This document shows positions 26,493 through 34,589 of a stretch of 64,000 nt of DNA, one piece after another. The position numbers and the translations under genes are program-made. Under the pieces are notes generated by a model that was not told where the DNA came from, searched no databases, and saw only the letters and a list, made by a program, of their open reading frames with translations. Source of the stretch: Azomonas agilis. Its GTDB lineage: Bacteria > Pseudomonadota > Gammaproteobacteria > Pseudomonadales > Pseudomonadaceae. Each line of letters opens with the position of its first letter. Position 1 is the stretch's first letter. Where the stretch lies: the NCBI RefSeq assembly GCF_007830255.1, contig NZ_VLKG01000004.1, forward strand, positions 62,001 through 126,000. Reading direction: 5' to 3'.

Positions 26493-27737
26493 TCAAACCC
26501 ACGGATGACGTGCTGGCTTGATGTGGTTGAGGTAGTAATTGCCGATGATGTTGAACTTCCAGCGTACCGGATCGTGCAGCGTGTGAGTACGTGCATTACG
26601 CCAATGGCGGTCTAGGTTGTACTCTTCCAGCGTCGAGCGCGTACCGGCCAGCTCGAAGAGCTTATTGGTGGCAAGAATCGCCGCTTCTGTGGTCAGCACC
26701 TTGGCTTCAGCCACGGCAATGGAGGCGGCGGCCACCCTATCCTCGTTGGGATTGGCCACCGCACTTTGAATGGCATCAGCCGCCAAGTCCAGCACCGCTT
26801 CAGCCGCGCGTTGGCGGATGTGTAAATCCCCGATTTGTTGCAGGCTGTAAGGGTCTTGCCAAGCGTGTTCTTGGCCAGAATCCAACCAAGGACGCGCAAA
26901 CTGACGCACCTGTTCTTGAGTATCGGCGATGGCGGCCCGTGTGATGCCCGCATCAATCGCTGCCTGCAAAAACTGAGAAATCGGGCCCGCCGCGGTGGGA
27001 CGCTCGAAGGCTTGATGTACCGGCAATACCTGATCAGCGGAAACCCGCACATTGTTTACCAACACGGTGCCGCTGGCTGTGGTGCGCTGACCAAACCCTG
27101 ACCAATCGTTGATCACCTCCAAACCTTCGGCATCGCGGCGGATAAAGGCTAAGAAGGGACGTTTTTCGCTGTCCACCGCTACGGTGGGCACCCAATGCGC
27201 GAGCAAGGCACCGCTGGAGTAGAACTTTTGCCCATTGATGCGGAAAAAACCTTCGCCATCGGGGGTAATCTGGGTTTCAAATTCAGCGACAGTGCGGCTT
27301 TTACGCTCAGAAAAGGCATTGCCAAAACGAACACCCTCCAGTACCAATCCAAACAGACGGTGTTTTTGCGCTTCGCTGCCGTCCAAACGAATATGGTCAA
27401 CAATGGCCAAGTGGTTTTGTGGCAACTGAGCTAAGGAAGGGTCGGCGGCGGCAATGGTCTTAATGACCTCGCCTAACGTCCGGTAGCTGACTTCAGCGCC
27501 GCCGTAGACTTTAGGTACGGTGATGCCCCATAGACCGCTTTGGGAAAAGGCATTCAGCTCGGCGATGGGTAAGCGCCGCTGTTGGTCGCGCTCGGCGGCC
27601 TCTTTAGCAAAGTCTCTGGCCAAGATGCGGGCGATCTCAATCGCTTCGGCATCATCTTGAATACGGTGGGCCGCTTGTTGAGGTAGGGGTTGTAGATAGG
27701 GATCTTCCCGACGATTTGGGGTGTACAGTTCGCTCAT
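26493..27737 (-). CDS. SfnB-like acyl-CoA-dehydrogenase-family oxidoreductase
   Basis: A 414-residue member of the SfnB/DszC branch. Visible features include LWGITVPKVYGGAEVSYRTL near residue 70, INDWSGFGQRTTASGTVLVNNVRV in the beta domain and the C-terminal YNLDRHWRNARTHTLHDPVRWK. AAGGAAAAC precedes the start. It is 44 bases downstream of another sfnB-like gene on the same strand, and both diverge from sfnG. Oxygenation of an organosulfur compound with reduced flavin is the likely reaction. Confidence 0.82.
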   Translation of the reverse strand: MSELYTPNRREDPYLQPLPQQAAHRIQDDAEAIEIARILARDFAKEAAERDQQRRLPIAELNAFSQSGLWGITVPKVYGGAEVSYRTLGEVIKTIAAADPSLAQLPQNHLAIVDHIRLDGSEAQKHRLFGLVLEGVRFGNAFSERKSRTVAEFETQITPDGEGFFRINGQKFYSSGALLAHWVPTVAVDSEKRPFLAFIRRDAEGLEVINDWSGFGQRTTASGTVLVNNVRVSADQVLPVHQAFERPTAAGPISQFLQAAIDAGITRAAIADTQEQVRQFARPWLDSGQEHAWQDPYSLQQIGDLHIRQRAAEAVLDLAADAIQSAVANPNEDRVAAASIAVAEAKVLTTEAAILATNKLFELAGTRSTLEEYNLDRHWRNARTHTLHDPVRWKFNIIGNYYLNHIKPARHPWV

Positions 27738-27781
27738 GCCGTTTTCCTTACGCAGATGAGGTTGATAAAAAAAGAGGGAGG

Positions 27782-29017
27782 TTAGGCCGCCGTCGAGCCG
27801 TTGCCGATCTGCCAGATATAGGGCGGCTCGGTGCCATTGACTTCCCAGTCACCGATGATGCGCTCTTTGTAAATCAGCGGGTTGTGTGAGGCAGCGGTAC
27901 GCGCATTCCGCCAATGGCGATCCAGTTGCTTCGTTTCGCTGGTAGCCGAAGCGCCCAGTGCATTGAATAGATCATTGGCGGCCCGTAGCACCAATTCAGC
28001 AATCACCACCTGAGCCTGAGCCGACTCCAGCTCGGCAGCTACATTGGCCTCGTGTTCGGCTTGGGCATTACCTTCGAAATGGCTTTCGTAAGCCCGTTGC
28101 GCCGGAGCTGCTGCCCGCAAAGCCGTGGCTTCAGCGGCATACACCAGCGCCGAAACCTTGCCAATCACTTGCAGGATCTGGGGGTCTTGACTGACGCGGG
28201 GCGCGTTACCGTGGCTGAAAATCCGGGTGCGCTGGCGTACCTCGTGGGAAAAGTCTCGCAAGGCCGCCCGCCCTGAACCGGCGAGCACGGCAATCAACAC
28301 CAACTGATAGAGGGCGGTCTGATACTTAAAGCGTGTGGAAAAGTCGATGATGTTTTCTTCACTCACTACGGCGTTATCAAACACCGTGCTGCCGCTGGCG
28401 GTGGTGCGTTGGCCAAAACCGTCCCAGTCGTCGCTTTGGTGTACGCCGGTTTGATGGGTACTGACGGCCGCAATCACGTCGAGGCCATCGTCGTCGCGCT
28501 GGGCGTACACATCAATCCAGTCTGCAAACAGGCTGCCGGTACTGTAGTACTTGTGGCCGTTGACCACCCACTGATTGCCTTGGCGGCTGACTCGGGTTCC
28601 TACTTCTCCGATTTTGACCGCCCCGATTTCAGTCCAAGCATTGCCTACTAGTTCTCCAGCCACAAAACGCTGAAACCATATTTCCTGATTGCTGGTGGCA
28701 TGGGCATTGAGGCGATCTTCAACAAAGGCAACATGGCCGCGCCACGCTTGGGGTACGCTGGAATCGGCTTCGGCCAGCTCAATTAATAGCTGTACCAACT
28801 GAACTAAGGAAGCACCCGCGCCACCGTATTCCACTGGAACGCGCACTGCCCCAAAACCTGCTTCTTTAAGCCATTTAATCGGCTCATAGGGCAAGCTGCG
28901 TTGACGCTCCCGCTCGACCGCGCCGTCAGCAATGCGCGCAAAAATAGGTCGGAAACGCGCTGCCAGTTGTTGGTAGTCCGCTCCGGTGGACAGGGGGTGA
29001 TGTTGCTGGACAGTCAT
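27782..29017 (-). CDS. SfnB-like acyl-CoA-dehydrogenase-family oxidoreductase
   Basis: The start is placed at ATG 29017, which has GGAG upstream; a longer frame begins at 29041. The product is 411 residues. It carries AVRVPVEYGGAGASLVQLVQ near the N-terminus, SDDWDGFGQRTTASGSTVFDNAVV and QLDRHWRNARTAASHNPLIYK near the C-terminus. It is first of a two-gene unit divergent from sfnG. Together with the genes at 12770, 17611 and 26493, it makes four distinct paralogues within 17 kb. Confidence 0.82.
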   Translation of the reverse strand: MTVQQHHPLSTGADYQQLAARFRPIFARIADGAVERERQRSLPYEPIKWLKEAGFGAVRVPVEYGGAGASLVQLVQLLIELAEADSSVPQAWRGHVAFVEDRLNAHATSNQEIWFQRFVAGELVGNAWTEIGAVKIGEVGTRVSRQGNQWVVNGHKYYSTGSLFADWIDVYAQRDDDGLDVIAAVSTHQTGVHQSDDWDGFGQRTTASGSTVFDNAVVSEENIIDFSTRFKYQTALYQLVLIAVLAGSGRAALRDFSHEVRQRTRIFSHGNAPRVSQDPQILQVIGKVSALVYAAEATALRAAAPAQRAYESHFEGNAQAEHEANVAAELESAQAQVVIAELVLRAANDLFNALGASATSETKQLDRHWRNARTAASHNPLIYKERIIGDWEVNGTEPPYIWQIGNGSTAA

Positions 29018-29070
29018 TAAAGAACTCCTCAGTTGAGCCAATGGCCGTTTGGCCTATTTCCCTGTGCTGT

Positions 29071-29086
29071 TGCACAAGCCATGCCT
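29071..29086 (-). promoter_or_regulatory. Possible sigma-54 promoter of sfnB-like pair
   Basis: Read on the minus strand, AGGCAT-GGCTT-GTGCA keeps GG and GC ten bases apart. The first base differs from consensus. It lies 54 bases before the chosen start. Confidence 0.5.
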
Positions 29087-29324
29087 CCTGCGCTAATCCA
29101 GCATTGGTGCGGGTTTTGGCGCTGTATCTGTGGATATTCCCTGTTGTTAGCGGGACAAACTGCTGGCCAACTGCGGCCTGAGCAACAGATGTTGATGAAG
29201 AAGCAGAGCGGTAGGGATGAAGGGAATGTCTGTCCAGCAGCAGTTGTTCAGCAGCTTGTGTTAAGAGCAACACAGCAAAGCCCGCCGCAAAAATATAACA
29301 TACTGATTATTAAGTAGTTTTTAT

Positions 29325-29340
29325 TGGCACGACTGCTGCT
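29325..29340 (+). promoter_or_regulatory. Sigma-54-type promoter of sfnG operon
   Basis: TGGCAC-GACTG-CTGCT has a perfect -24 element and GC at -12 with ten-base spacing. It lies about 80 bases before the sfnG start, the same distance as at the first transporter operon. Confidence 0.72.
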
Positions 29341-29419
29341 ATATAGGGTTAAGCGGGTGCTTTTTTAGAGGCGGCCCGATCAGTTCCCCAATACACCCTA
29401 AATAGCTGGAGCCAATACC

Positions 29420-30514
29420 ATGAGTCAGGATGCAATCAAGTTCGCCTACTGGGTACCCAATGTAAGCGGCGGCCTTATTATCAGTAAGATTGAGCAGCGC
29501 ACCCGCTGGGATATCGACTACAACCGCGAATTGGCAAAAATCGCTGAAAAGGCCGGATTTGACTACGCCCTATCACAGATTCGTTTTACCGCAGGTTATG
29601 GCGCGGAATACCAACATGAATCGGTAGCCATCAGTCACGCACTCCTCGCCTCTACTGAAAAACTGCGGGTGATTGCCGCTATTCTGCCGGGGCCTTGGCA
29701 TCCCGCTGTGCTGGCTAAGCAAATCTCCACCATCTCCCACTTAACCAATGGCCGCATCGCGGTGAACATTGTTTCCGGTTGGTTTCGCAGTGAATTTACC
29801 GCCATCGGTGAGCCTTGGTTGGAGCACGACGAGCGTTACCGCCGTTCTGAAGAGTTTATCGACGTACTCAAGGGCATTTGGACTCAAGATAACTTCAGCT
29901 ATCAGGGCGACTTTTACCGCTTCCATAACTACAGCCTGAAACCCAAACCGCTGCAACAGCCACGCCCGGAGATTTTCCAAGGCGGCAGTTCACGGGCGGC
30001 GCGGGATATGGCCTCACGGGCGGCTGACTGGTATTTCACCAATGGCAATACGCTGGAAGGCATCAAGGCTCAAGTGGATGATGTGCGTGCTAAAGCCGCT
30101 GCAAACAACCATCAAGTTAAGATTGGGGTCAACGCCTTTATCATCGCCCGGGACACGGAAGAAGAAGCCAAGGCCGTATTGGCAGAAATCATCGCAAAAG
30201 CCGATCCTGAAGCGGTGAAAGCCTTCGGCCATGAGGTACAACAAGCCGGTTCCGCCAGCCCAGAAGGCAATGGCATGTGGGTGGAGTCCACTTTCGAAGA
30301 CCTCATCCAATACAACGATGGCTTTAAAACCAACTTGATCGGCACGCCGCAACAAATCGCCGAACGCATCTTGGCGCTGAAAGCAGTGGGTGTGGATTTA
30401 ATTCTCAGTGGCTTCCTGCATTTCCAAGAAGAGGTGGCCTACTTTGGTGAAAAAGTCTTACCACTGGTTCGTGCGTTAGAAGCGCAACGCGCCGCTGAGA
30501 AAAACGCAGCCTAA
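29420..30514 (+). CDS. sfnG: Dimethyl sulfone monooxygenase SfnG
   Basis: A 364-residue luciferase-like flavin monooxygenase, matching the length known for SfnG. The N-terminus IKFAYWVPNVSGGLIISKIEQR and the segment NGRIAVNIVSGWFRSEF near residue 110 are characteristic of this group. SfnG uses FMNH2 and oxygen to convert dimethyl sulfone to methanesulfinate under sulfate limitation. It leads an operon with a degenerate AMP-binding protein and a HAAT transporter, which is not part of the described sfn locus. Other short alkyl sulfones are possible substrates. No SfnF or SsuE-type flavin reductase is in the window. Confidence 0.87.
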   Translation: MSQDAIKFAYWVPNVSGGLIISKIEQRTRWDIDYNRELAKIAEKAGFDYALSQIRFTAGYGAEYQHESVAISHALLASTEKLRVIAAILPGPWHPAVLAKQISTISHLTNGRIAVNIVSGWFRSEFTAIGEPWLEHDERYRRSEEFIDVLKGIWTQDNFSYQGDFYRFHNYSLKPKPLQQPRPEIFQGGSSRAARDMASRAADWYFTNGNTLEGIKAQVDDVRAKAAANNHQVKIGVNAFIIARDTEEEAKAVLAEIIAKADPEAVKAFGHEVQQAGSASPEGNGMWVESTFEDLIQYNDGFKTNLIGTPQQIAERILALKAVGVDLILSGFLHFQEEVAYFGEKVLPLVRALEAQRAAEKNAA

Positions 30515-30525
30515 GGAGCGACGCT

Positions 30526-31686
30526 ATGGTTCGCTTCGCGGAGCAAGAAGAACGCACGCCGGCCACTTTGCCACAATGGTTACAGTGGCAAGCCCGACAG
30601 CGCGGCAAAGAACTGGGTCTGCGCCACAAGCGTTTGGGTATTTGGCAAGCGCATAGCTGGTCACAGCTCGAAGGCGAGGTGCGCCAGTTGGCCCATGTCC
30701 TTTGGGAGCATGGTTTTAACCCCCGTTCCCAACTGGTCATCCTCAGTCGGCCTCGACCGGAAGCCCTGTTGGCCGCGTTAGCCGCGCACTGGTTAGGTGG
30801 CGTGGCAGTGCTGCTCAATCCGCTGGACGAACCGAGCACGCAGCAAGGATTGCTGCACGCCTTACCCCTTGAGTTCAGCTTTGCTGAGGGCTTGGAGGAA
30901 CTGGAGCGCTTACGCCGCTCCAAGTCTCCTTTCCGCTTGAGGCTGTATGCAGAAGCACGCGGTGTACAGGCTCAAGCCCATGAGCTGGACTACAGTGCAC
31001 TACTTCGAAATGGGCCTTTCGTGCAACTAGAGCCCCAAGCCACCCCAGAACACCCGGCCTTTATCTTTTATCGCCAATCGACACAAGGACAGATCCAACA
31101 ACAGCCCCTCAGCCATCGCGCCTTGTTACAGCAGGGCCAGCAACTGGTGACGGCGGAACAGCTCAGCCCTCAGGAAGAGGCGTTAGCGGCGCGCACCTTG
31201 GCGGCAGCAGGCCAGGCAGGTTATCTGTTAGCGCCTTGGTTGATGGCTGGATTTCGTTTGAATGTTCCCGAGCGTTTGGCTACCCGCGATCAGGATCGGC
31301 GCGAACTGGGGCCAACCCTTGTGGCCGGGACTCGGGAAACCTATGGCCGTCTGTATGAACAGACTCAGGCTCGTTTGCCGCCCTTAGGAAGCCTTTCACG
31401 ACGGTTTGTGGATTGGGCGTTGGCGCGTCCTCGTAGTTACTTGAGCCAATACTTGGGGGAGTGGCTCGTGCGGCGGCCTTTACGGGATGTTTTGGGGTTT
31501 TCCCGTACCCGCGTCCCTTTGGTGCTGGGGGATACCTTACCTTCACACATCGAAGCTTTTTTTGGGGACTTAGGGGTTTTTGTGCGTGCTTGGCCTGACT
31601 CCTCCGACTGGCATAGCCATAGCCCACCAATACAGTCGTCTGAAGTAGCAAGCGATTGGATGGTGACGACTCAGCAACCTATCTGA
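30526..31686 (+). CDS. Truncated, catalytically degenerate AMP-binding (acyl-CoA synthetase-like) protein
   Basis: A 386-residue homologue of the protein at 19088, in the same place relative to its transporter. It follows the acyl-CoA synthetase plan: LPQWLQWQARQRGKELGLRH, WSQLEGEVRQLAHVLWEHG, then FIFYRQSTQGQIQQQPLSHRALL near residue 180. There the SHRALL tail of the ATP-binding motif remains, but TSGTTGxPKG has become RQSTQGQIQQQP. Later PTLVAGTRETYGRLYEQTQ and SLSRRFVDWALARP also match. The chain ends near DLGVFVRAW, where a YGxTE motif and the C-terminal domain would come next. An adenylating activity is unlikely, and a structural or regulatory role with the transporter is inferred. Confidence 0.72.
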   Translation: MVRFAEQEERTPATLPQWLQWQARQRGKELGLRHKRLGIWQAHSWSQLEGEVRQLAHVLWEHGFNPRSQLVILSRPRPEALLAALAAHWLGGVAVLLNPLDEPSTQQGLLHALPLEFSFAEGLEELERLRRSKSPFRLRLYAEARGVQAQAHELDYSALLRNGPFVQLEPQATPEHPAFIFYRQSTQGQIQQQPLSHRALLQQGQQLVTAEQLSPQEEALAARTLAAAGQAGYLLAPWLMAGFRLNVPERLATRDQDRRELGPTLVAGTRETYGRLYEQTQARLPPLGSLSRRFVDWALARPRSYLSQYLGEWLVRRPLRDVLGFSRTRVPLVLGDTLPSHIEAFFGDLGVFVRAWPDSSDWHSHSPPIQSSEVASDWMVTTQQPI

Positions 31687-31700
31687 CGAGGAATGTCCTC

Positions 31701-32483
31701 ATGCCGCATACAAGCGCCCAGCCCTTACTCCGGCTGAATCACGTTTCTTTGGCTTTTAAAGGGGTCAAGGCCATTTCCGATATTGGGTTTAGCGTTGCTC
31801 ATGGCGAAATCTGTGCCCTGATCGGCCCCAATGGGGCGGGCAAAAGCTCGTTGTTGAACGTCATCAATGGCGTGTATTCCGCACAGGAAGGCTCCATTGA
31901 TTTTGACGGCACAACGCATCGCCGCCTGCGTCCTCACCAAGCGGCTGAGCTGGGCATTGCCCGAACCTTTCAAAACATCGCGCTGTTTAAAAGCCTGAGC
32001 CTGTTGGATAACGTACTCACAGGCCGCAACCTGCTACGCCGCTGCCACTGGCTGACTCAAGCCTTAGGTCTGCCCCAAGCGCGGGCTGAAGAAGATGCTC
32101 AACGTGAAGCTGCTGAGCGCGTCATTGAGTTTTTACACCTACAACCTTGGCGAAACAGCATCGTAGGAAGGTTGCCCTATGGTTTACAAAAGCGCGTCGA
32201 ACTGGCTCGGGCACTGGCGGCAGAACCGCGCTTATTGCTGCTGGATGAGCCGATGGCAGGCATGAATGCTGAAGAGAAACGCGAGATGAGCCACTTCATC
32301 GCCGAAACCAATCGTGAGTGGGGCACGACCCTTGTGCTGATTGAACACGACATCGGCGTGGTGATGGGGCTGTCCGACCATGTGGTGGTGCTTGATTATG
32401 GCCGCAAGATTGGGGACGGCACACCGGATGAAGTACGCCGCAATCCTGAAGTCATCGCCGCCTATCTGGGTACACGGCATTAA
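31701..32483 (+). CDS. HAAT-type ABC transporter ATPase (LivG-like), second cluster
   Basis: The start is ATG 31701 with GAGGAA upstream, giving 260 residues. It is closely related to the ATPase at 20032. Walker A is GPNGAGKSS, the signature is YGLQKRVELARAL and Walker B LLLLDEPMAGMN, with the C-terminal RNPEVIAAYLGTRH. It is the only ATPase in this cluster. LivG and LivF normally form a heterodimer, so it probably borrows the LivF at 25677. Confidence 0.9.
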   Translation: MPHTSAQPLLRLNHVSLAFKGVKAISDIGFSVAHGEICALIGPNGAGKSSLLNVINGVYSAQEGSIDFDGTTHRRLRPHQAAELGIARTFQNIALFKSLSLLDNVLTGRNLLRRCHWLTQALGLPQARAEEDAQREAAERVIEFLHLQPWRNSIVGRLPYGLQKRVELARALAAEPRLLLLDEPMAGMNAEEKREMSHFIAETNREWGTTLVLIEHDIGVVMGLSDHVVVLDYGRKIGDGTPDEVRRNPEVIAAYLGTRH

Positions 32484-32566
32484 AGATTACAAGGCTCCCA
32501 ACCTTCATCAACCGCCAATGACCTGCATGTGATGGCAGCGCATAGGTAATTACTGGGAAATCGAAT

Positions 32567-33448
32567 ATGGATTTTTTCTTCGAGGTATTGATTGGCGGCC
32601 TGTTGGCGGGCGTTATGTATTCCTTAATCGCCATCGGCTTTGTGCTGATCTATAAAGCCTCCGGTGTATTTAATTTTGCTCAGGGTGCCATGGTGTTGTT
32701 TGCGGCACTGACCTTCGTCAGCTTGCTGGAGCGCGGTGTTCCCTTTCTTCTAGCCTTCTTAGTCACATTGGCAGCCATGATACTGCTGGCGTTGCTGATT
32801 GAACGGGCGGTACTACGACCCTTGGTCAATCGTTCACCCATCACCCTTTTTATGGCTACCTTAGGCCTGTCCTACATGATTGAGGGCTTTGCTCAGATGC
32901 TGTGGGGCACTCAAGTACACGGCCTAGATCTGGGCGTTAGCGATGAGCCTTTAGAGGTGGGCGGCTTGCTGCTCTCGCGGTTCGATTTATTTGCCGCCGC
33001 CACCGCCGCAGTGTTGGTGGCGGTGCTGTCGGTGTTGTTCAACAAAACTCGTATGGGTTTATCGCTCCGAGCCGTAGCTGACGATCCCTTAGCCGCCTTA
33101 AGCCTTGGCATTCGTTTACAGCGCATTTGGGCCGTGGTGTGGGCTGTGGCTGGTTTTGTTGGTTTGGTGGCGGGCCTTTTGTGGGGTGCGCGTTTAGGCG
33201 TGCAGTTTTCCCTGTCGTTGGTGGTGCTTAAGGCGTTGCCGGTGTTGATCATCGGAGGCTTTACCTCCATCGGCGGTGCCATTGTGGGAGGCTTGATCGT
33301 GGGTGCTGCGGAAAAGCTTGCCGAGGTTTATCTGGGGCCATTGGTTGGCGGCGGCATCGAAAATTGGTTCCCCTATGGACTGGCTTTGTTGTTTTTGCTG
33401 GTACGACCTGCGGGATTATTTGGCGAACGCGCTATTGAGCGCGTGTAA
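32567..33448 (+). CDS. HAAT-type ABC transporter permease (LivH-like), second cluster
   Basis: A 293-residue membrane protein of the same length as the one at 20824 and highly similar to it (GLLAGVMYSLIAIGFVLIYKASG, TSIGGAIVGGLIVGAAEKL). Eighty-three bases separate it from the ATPase gene, more than in cluster 1. It should dimerise with the LivM-like permease encoded next. Confidence 0.9.
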   Translation: MDFFFEVLIGGLLAGVMYSLIAIGFVLIYKASGVFNFAQGAMVLFAALTFVSLLERGVPFLLAFLVTLAAMILLALLIERAVLRPLVNRSPITLFMATLGLSYMIEGFAQMLWGTQVHGLDLGVSDEPLEVGGLLLSRFDLFAAATAAVLVAVLSVLFNKTRMGLSLRAVADDPLAALSLGIRLQRIWAVVWAVAGFVGLVAGLLWGARLGVQFSLSLVVLKALPVLIIGGFTSIGGAIVGGLIVGAAEKLAEVYLGPLVGGGIENWFPYGLALLFLLVRPAGLFGERAIERV

Positions 33449-33455
33449 GGAGGCC

Positions 33456-34526
33456 ATGATGTTGTATCGAGAAGCAGGCCAGTTCAGCAGCCATTATGCG
33501 GAGGATCGGCGGATATTTCGTTTGCGGCAAGACCGCCTTGGCTTGGTTTTTTTGCTGGTCTTCGCGTTTATCCTGATACCTTGGTTGGGTAATGACTATT
33601 GGTTCAGTGCCATCTTGATTCCCTTTCTCGTGCTGTCATTGGCGGGATTGGGCTTGAATCTGCTCACCGGCTATGCCGGTCAATTATCCTTGGGTTCGGC
33701 GGCTTTTATGGCCGTTGGTGCTTTTGCCACCTATAACTTTGAGCTGCGCCTACCGGGCTTACCGCTCTTGGTGAGTTTTGTACTTGGGGGCTTGGTGGCA
33801 GCGCTGGTCGCCTTGGTTTTCGGCTTGCCGAGCTTACGCATTAAAGGCTTTTATCTGATTGTTTCGACCCTTGCGGCGCAGTTTTTTGTGCCCTGGGCCT
33901 TGACCAAGTTCAGTTGGTTCTCCAACGACAGCGCCTCAGGGGTAATCAGTGCCCCTAAATTGGAGGTTTTGGGCATCAGCTTTGATACACCAGCAGGGCG
34001 CTATCTGTTGACCCTGACGGTAGTGGTGGCTCTGTTTGGGTTAGCGCATAACCTGGTGCGCAGCGAGCTGGGCCGCCATTGGATGGCCGTGCGCGACATG
34101 GATACCGCTGCCGCAGTGATTGGTATTCCACTGTTTAAAACCAAACTACTGGCTTTTGCCATCAGCGGGTTTTTCTTAGGGATTGCCGGAGCGCTGTGGG
34201 CCTTCACCTACTTAGGCACCGTAGAGCCACAGGGTTTTGATCTGAACCGTTCCTTTCAAATCCTGTTTATCATCATTATTGGCGGACTGGGGAGCATCCT
34301 AGGTAACTTTCTGGGGGCCGCTTTTATGGTGCTCTTCCCCTTGTTGCTATCAAACCTTGCCAGCCTGCTGCCACAAGGTTTGATTGATGCAGGGCAGTTG
34401 GAGCACCTGCAAAAAATCATCTTTGGCGCGCTGATCATCATTTTTCTTATCAAAGAGCCTGAGGGACTAGCCCGCCTCTGGCAACGTCTGCGGGCTCAAG
34501 CACGAATTTGGCCGTTACGCCACTGA
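33456..34526 (+). CDS. HAAT-type ABC transporter permease (LivM-like), second cluster
   Basis: The start is ATG 33456, preceded by a strong TAAGGAGG right after the livH-like stop, giving 356 residues. The frame extends upstream inside livH and should be ignored. LivM hallmarks are LAGLGLNLLTGYAGQLSLGSAAFMAVG and the coupling loop GRHWMAVRDMDTAAAVIGI. It is a paralogue of the permease at 21710. Confidence 0.9.
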   Translation: MMLYREAGQFSSHYAEDRRIFRLRQDRLGLVFLLVFAFILIPWLGNDYWFSAILIPFLVLSLAGLGLNLLTGYAGQLSLGSAAFMAVGAFATYNFELRLPGLPLLVSFVLGGLVAALVALVFGLPSLRIKGFYLIVSTLAAQFFVPWALTKFSWFSNDSASGVISAPKLEVLGISFDTPAGRYLLTLTVVVALFGLAHNLVRSELGRHWMAVRDMDTAAAVIGIPLFKTKLLAFAISGFFLGIAGALWAFTYLGTVEPQGFDLNRSFQILFIIIIGGLGSILGNFLGAAFMVLFPLLLSNLASLLPQGLIDAGQLEHLQKIIFGALIIIFLIKEPEGLARLWQRLRAQARIWPLRH

Positions 34527-34589
34527 CGATCTAAGCACTACCGGATGCCGATCCGGCCCAATCCCCATTCATTTTTAAGGACAATCCCG

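Larger units (their letters stand above)
29018..29419. other. Divergent sulfur promoter region
   Basis: This 400-base interval lies between the sfnB-like pair and sfnG. It contains a sigma-54-type site on each strand (29071-29086 minus and 29325-29340 plus). The rest shows no credible gene. Space for enhancer sites is available between them. Confidence 0.5.

Noticed and set aside
33303-33455. Upstream extension of the second LivM-like gene
   Set aside because: It also runs inside livH; TAAGGAGG before ATG 33456 decides the start.
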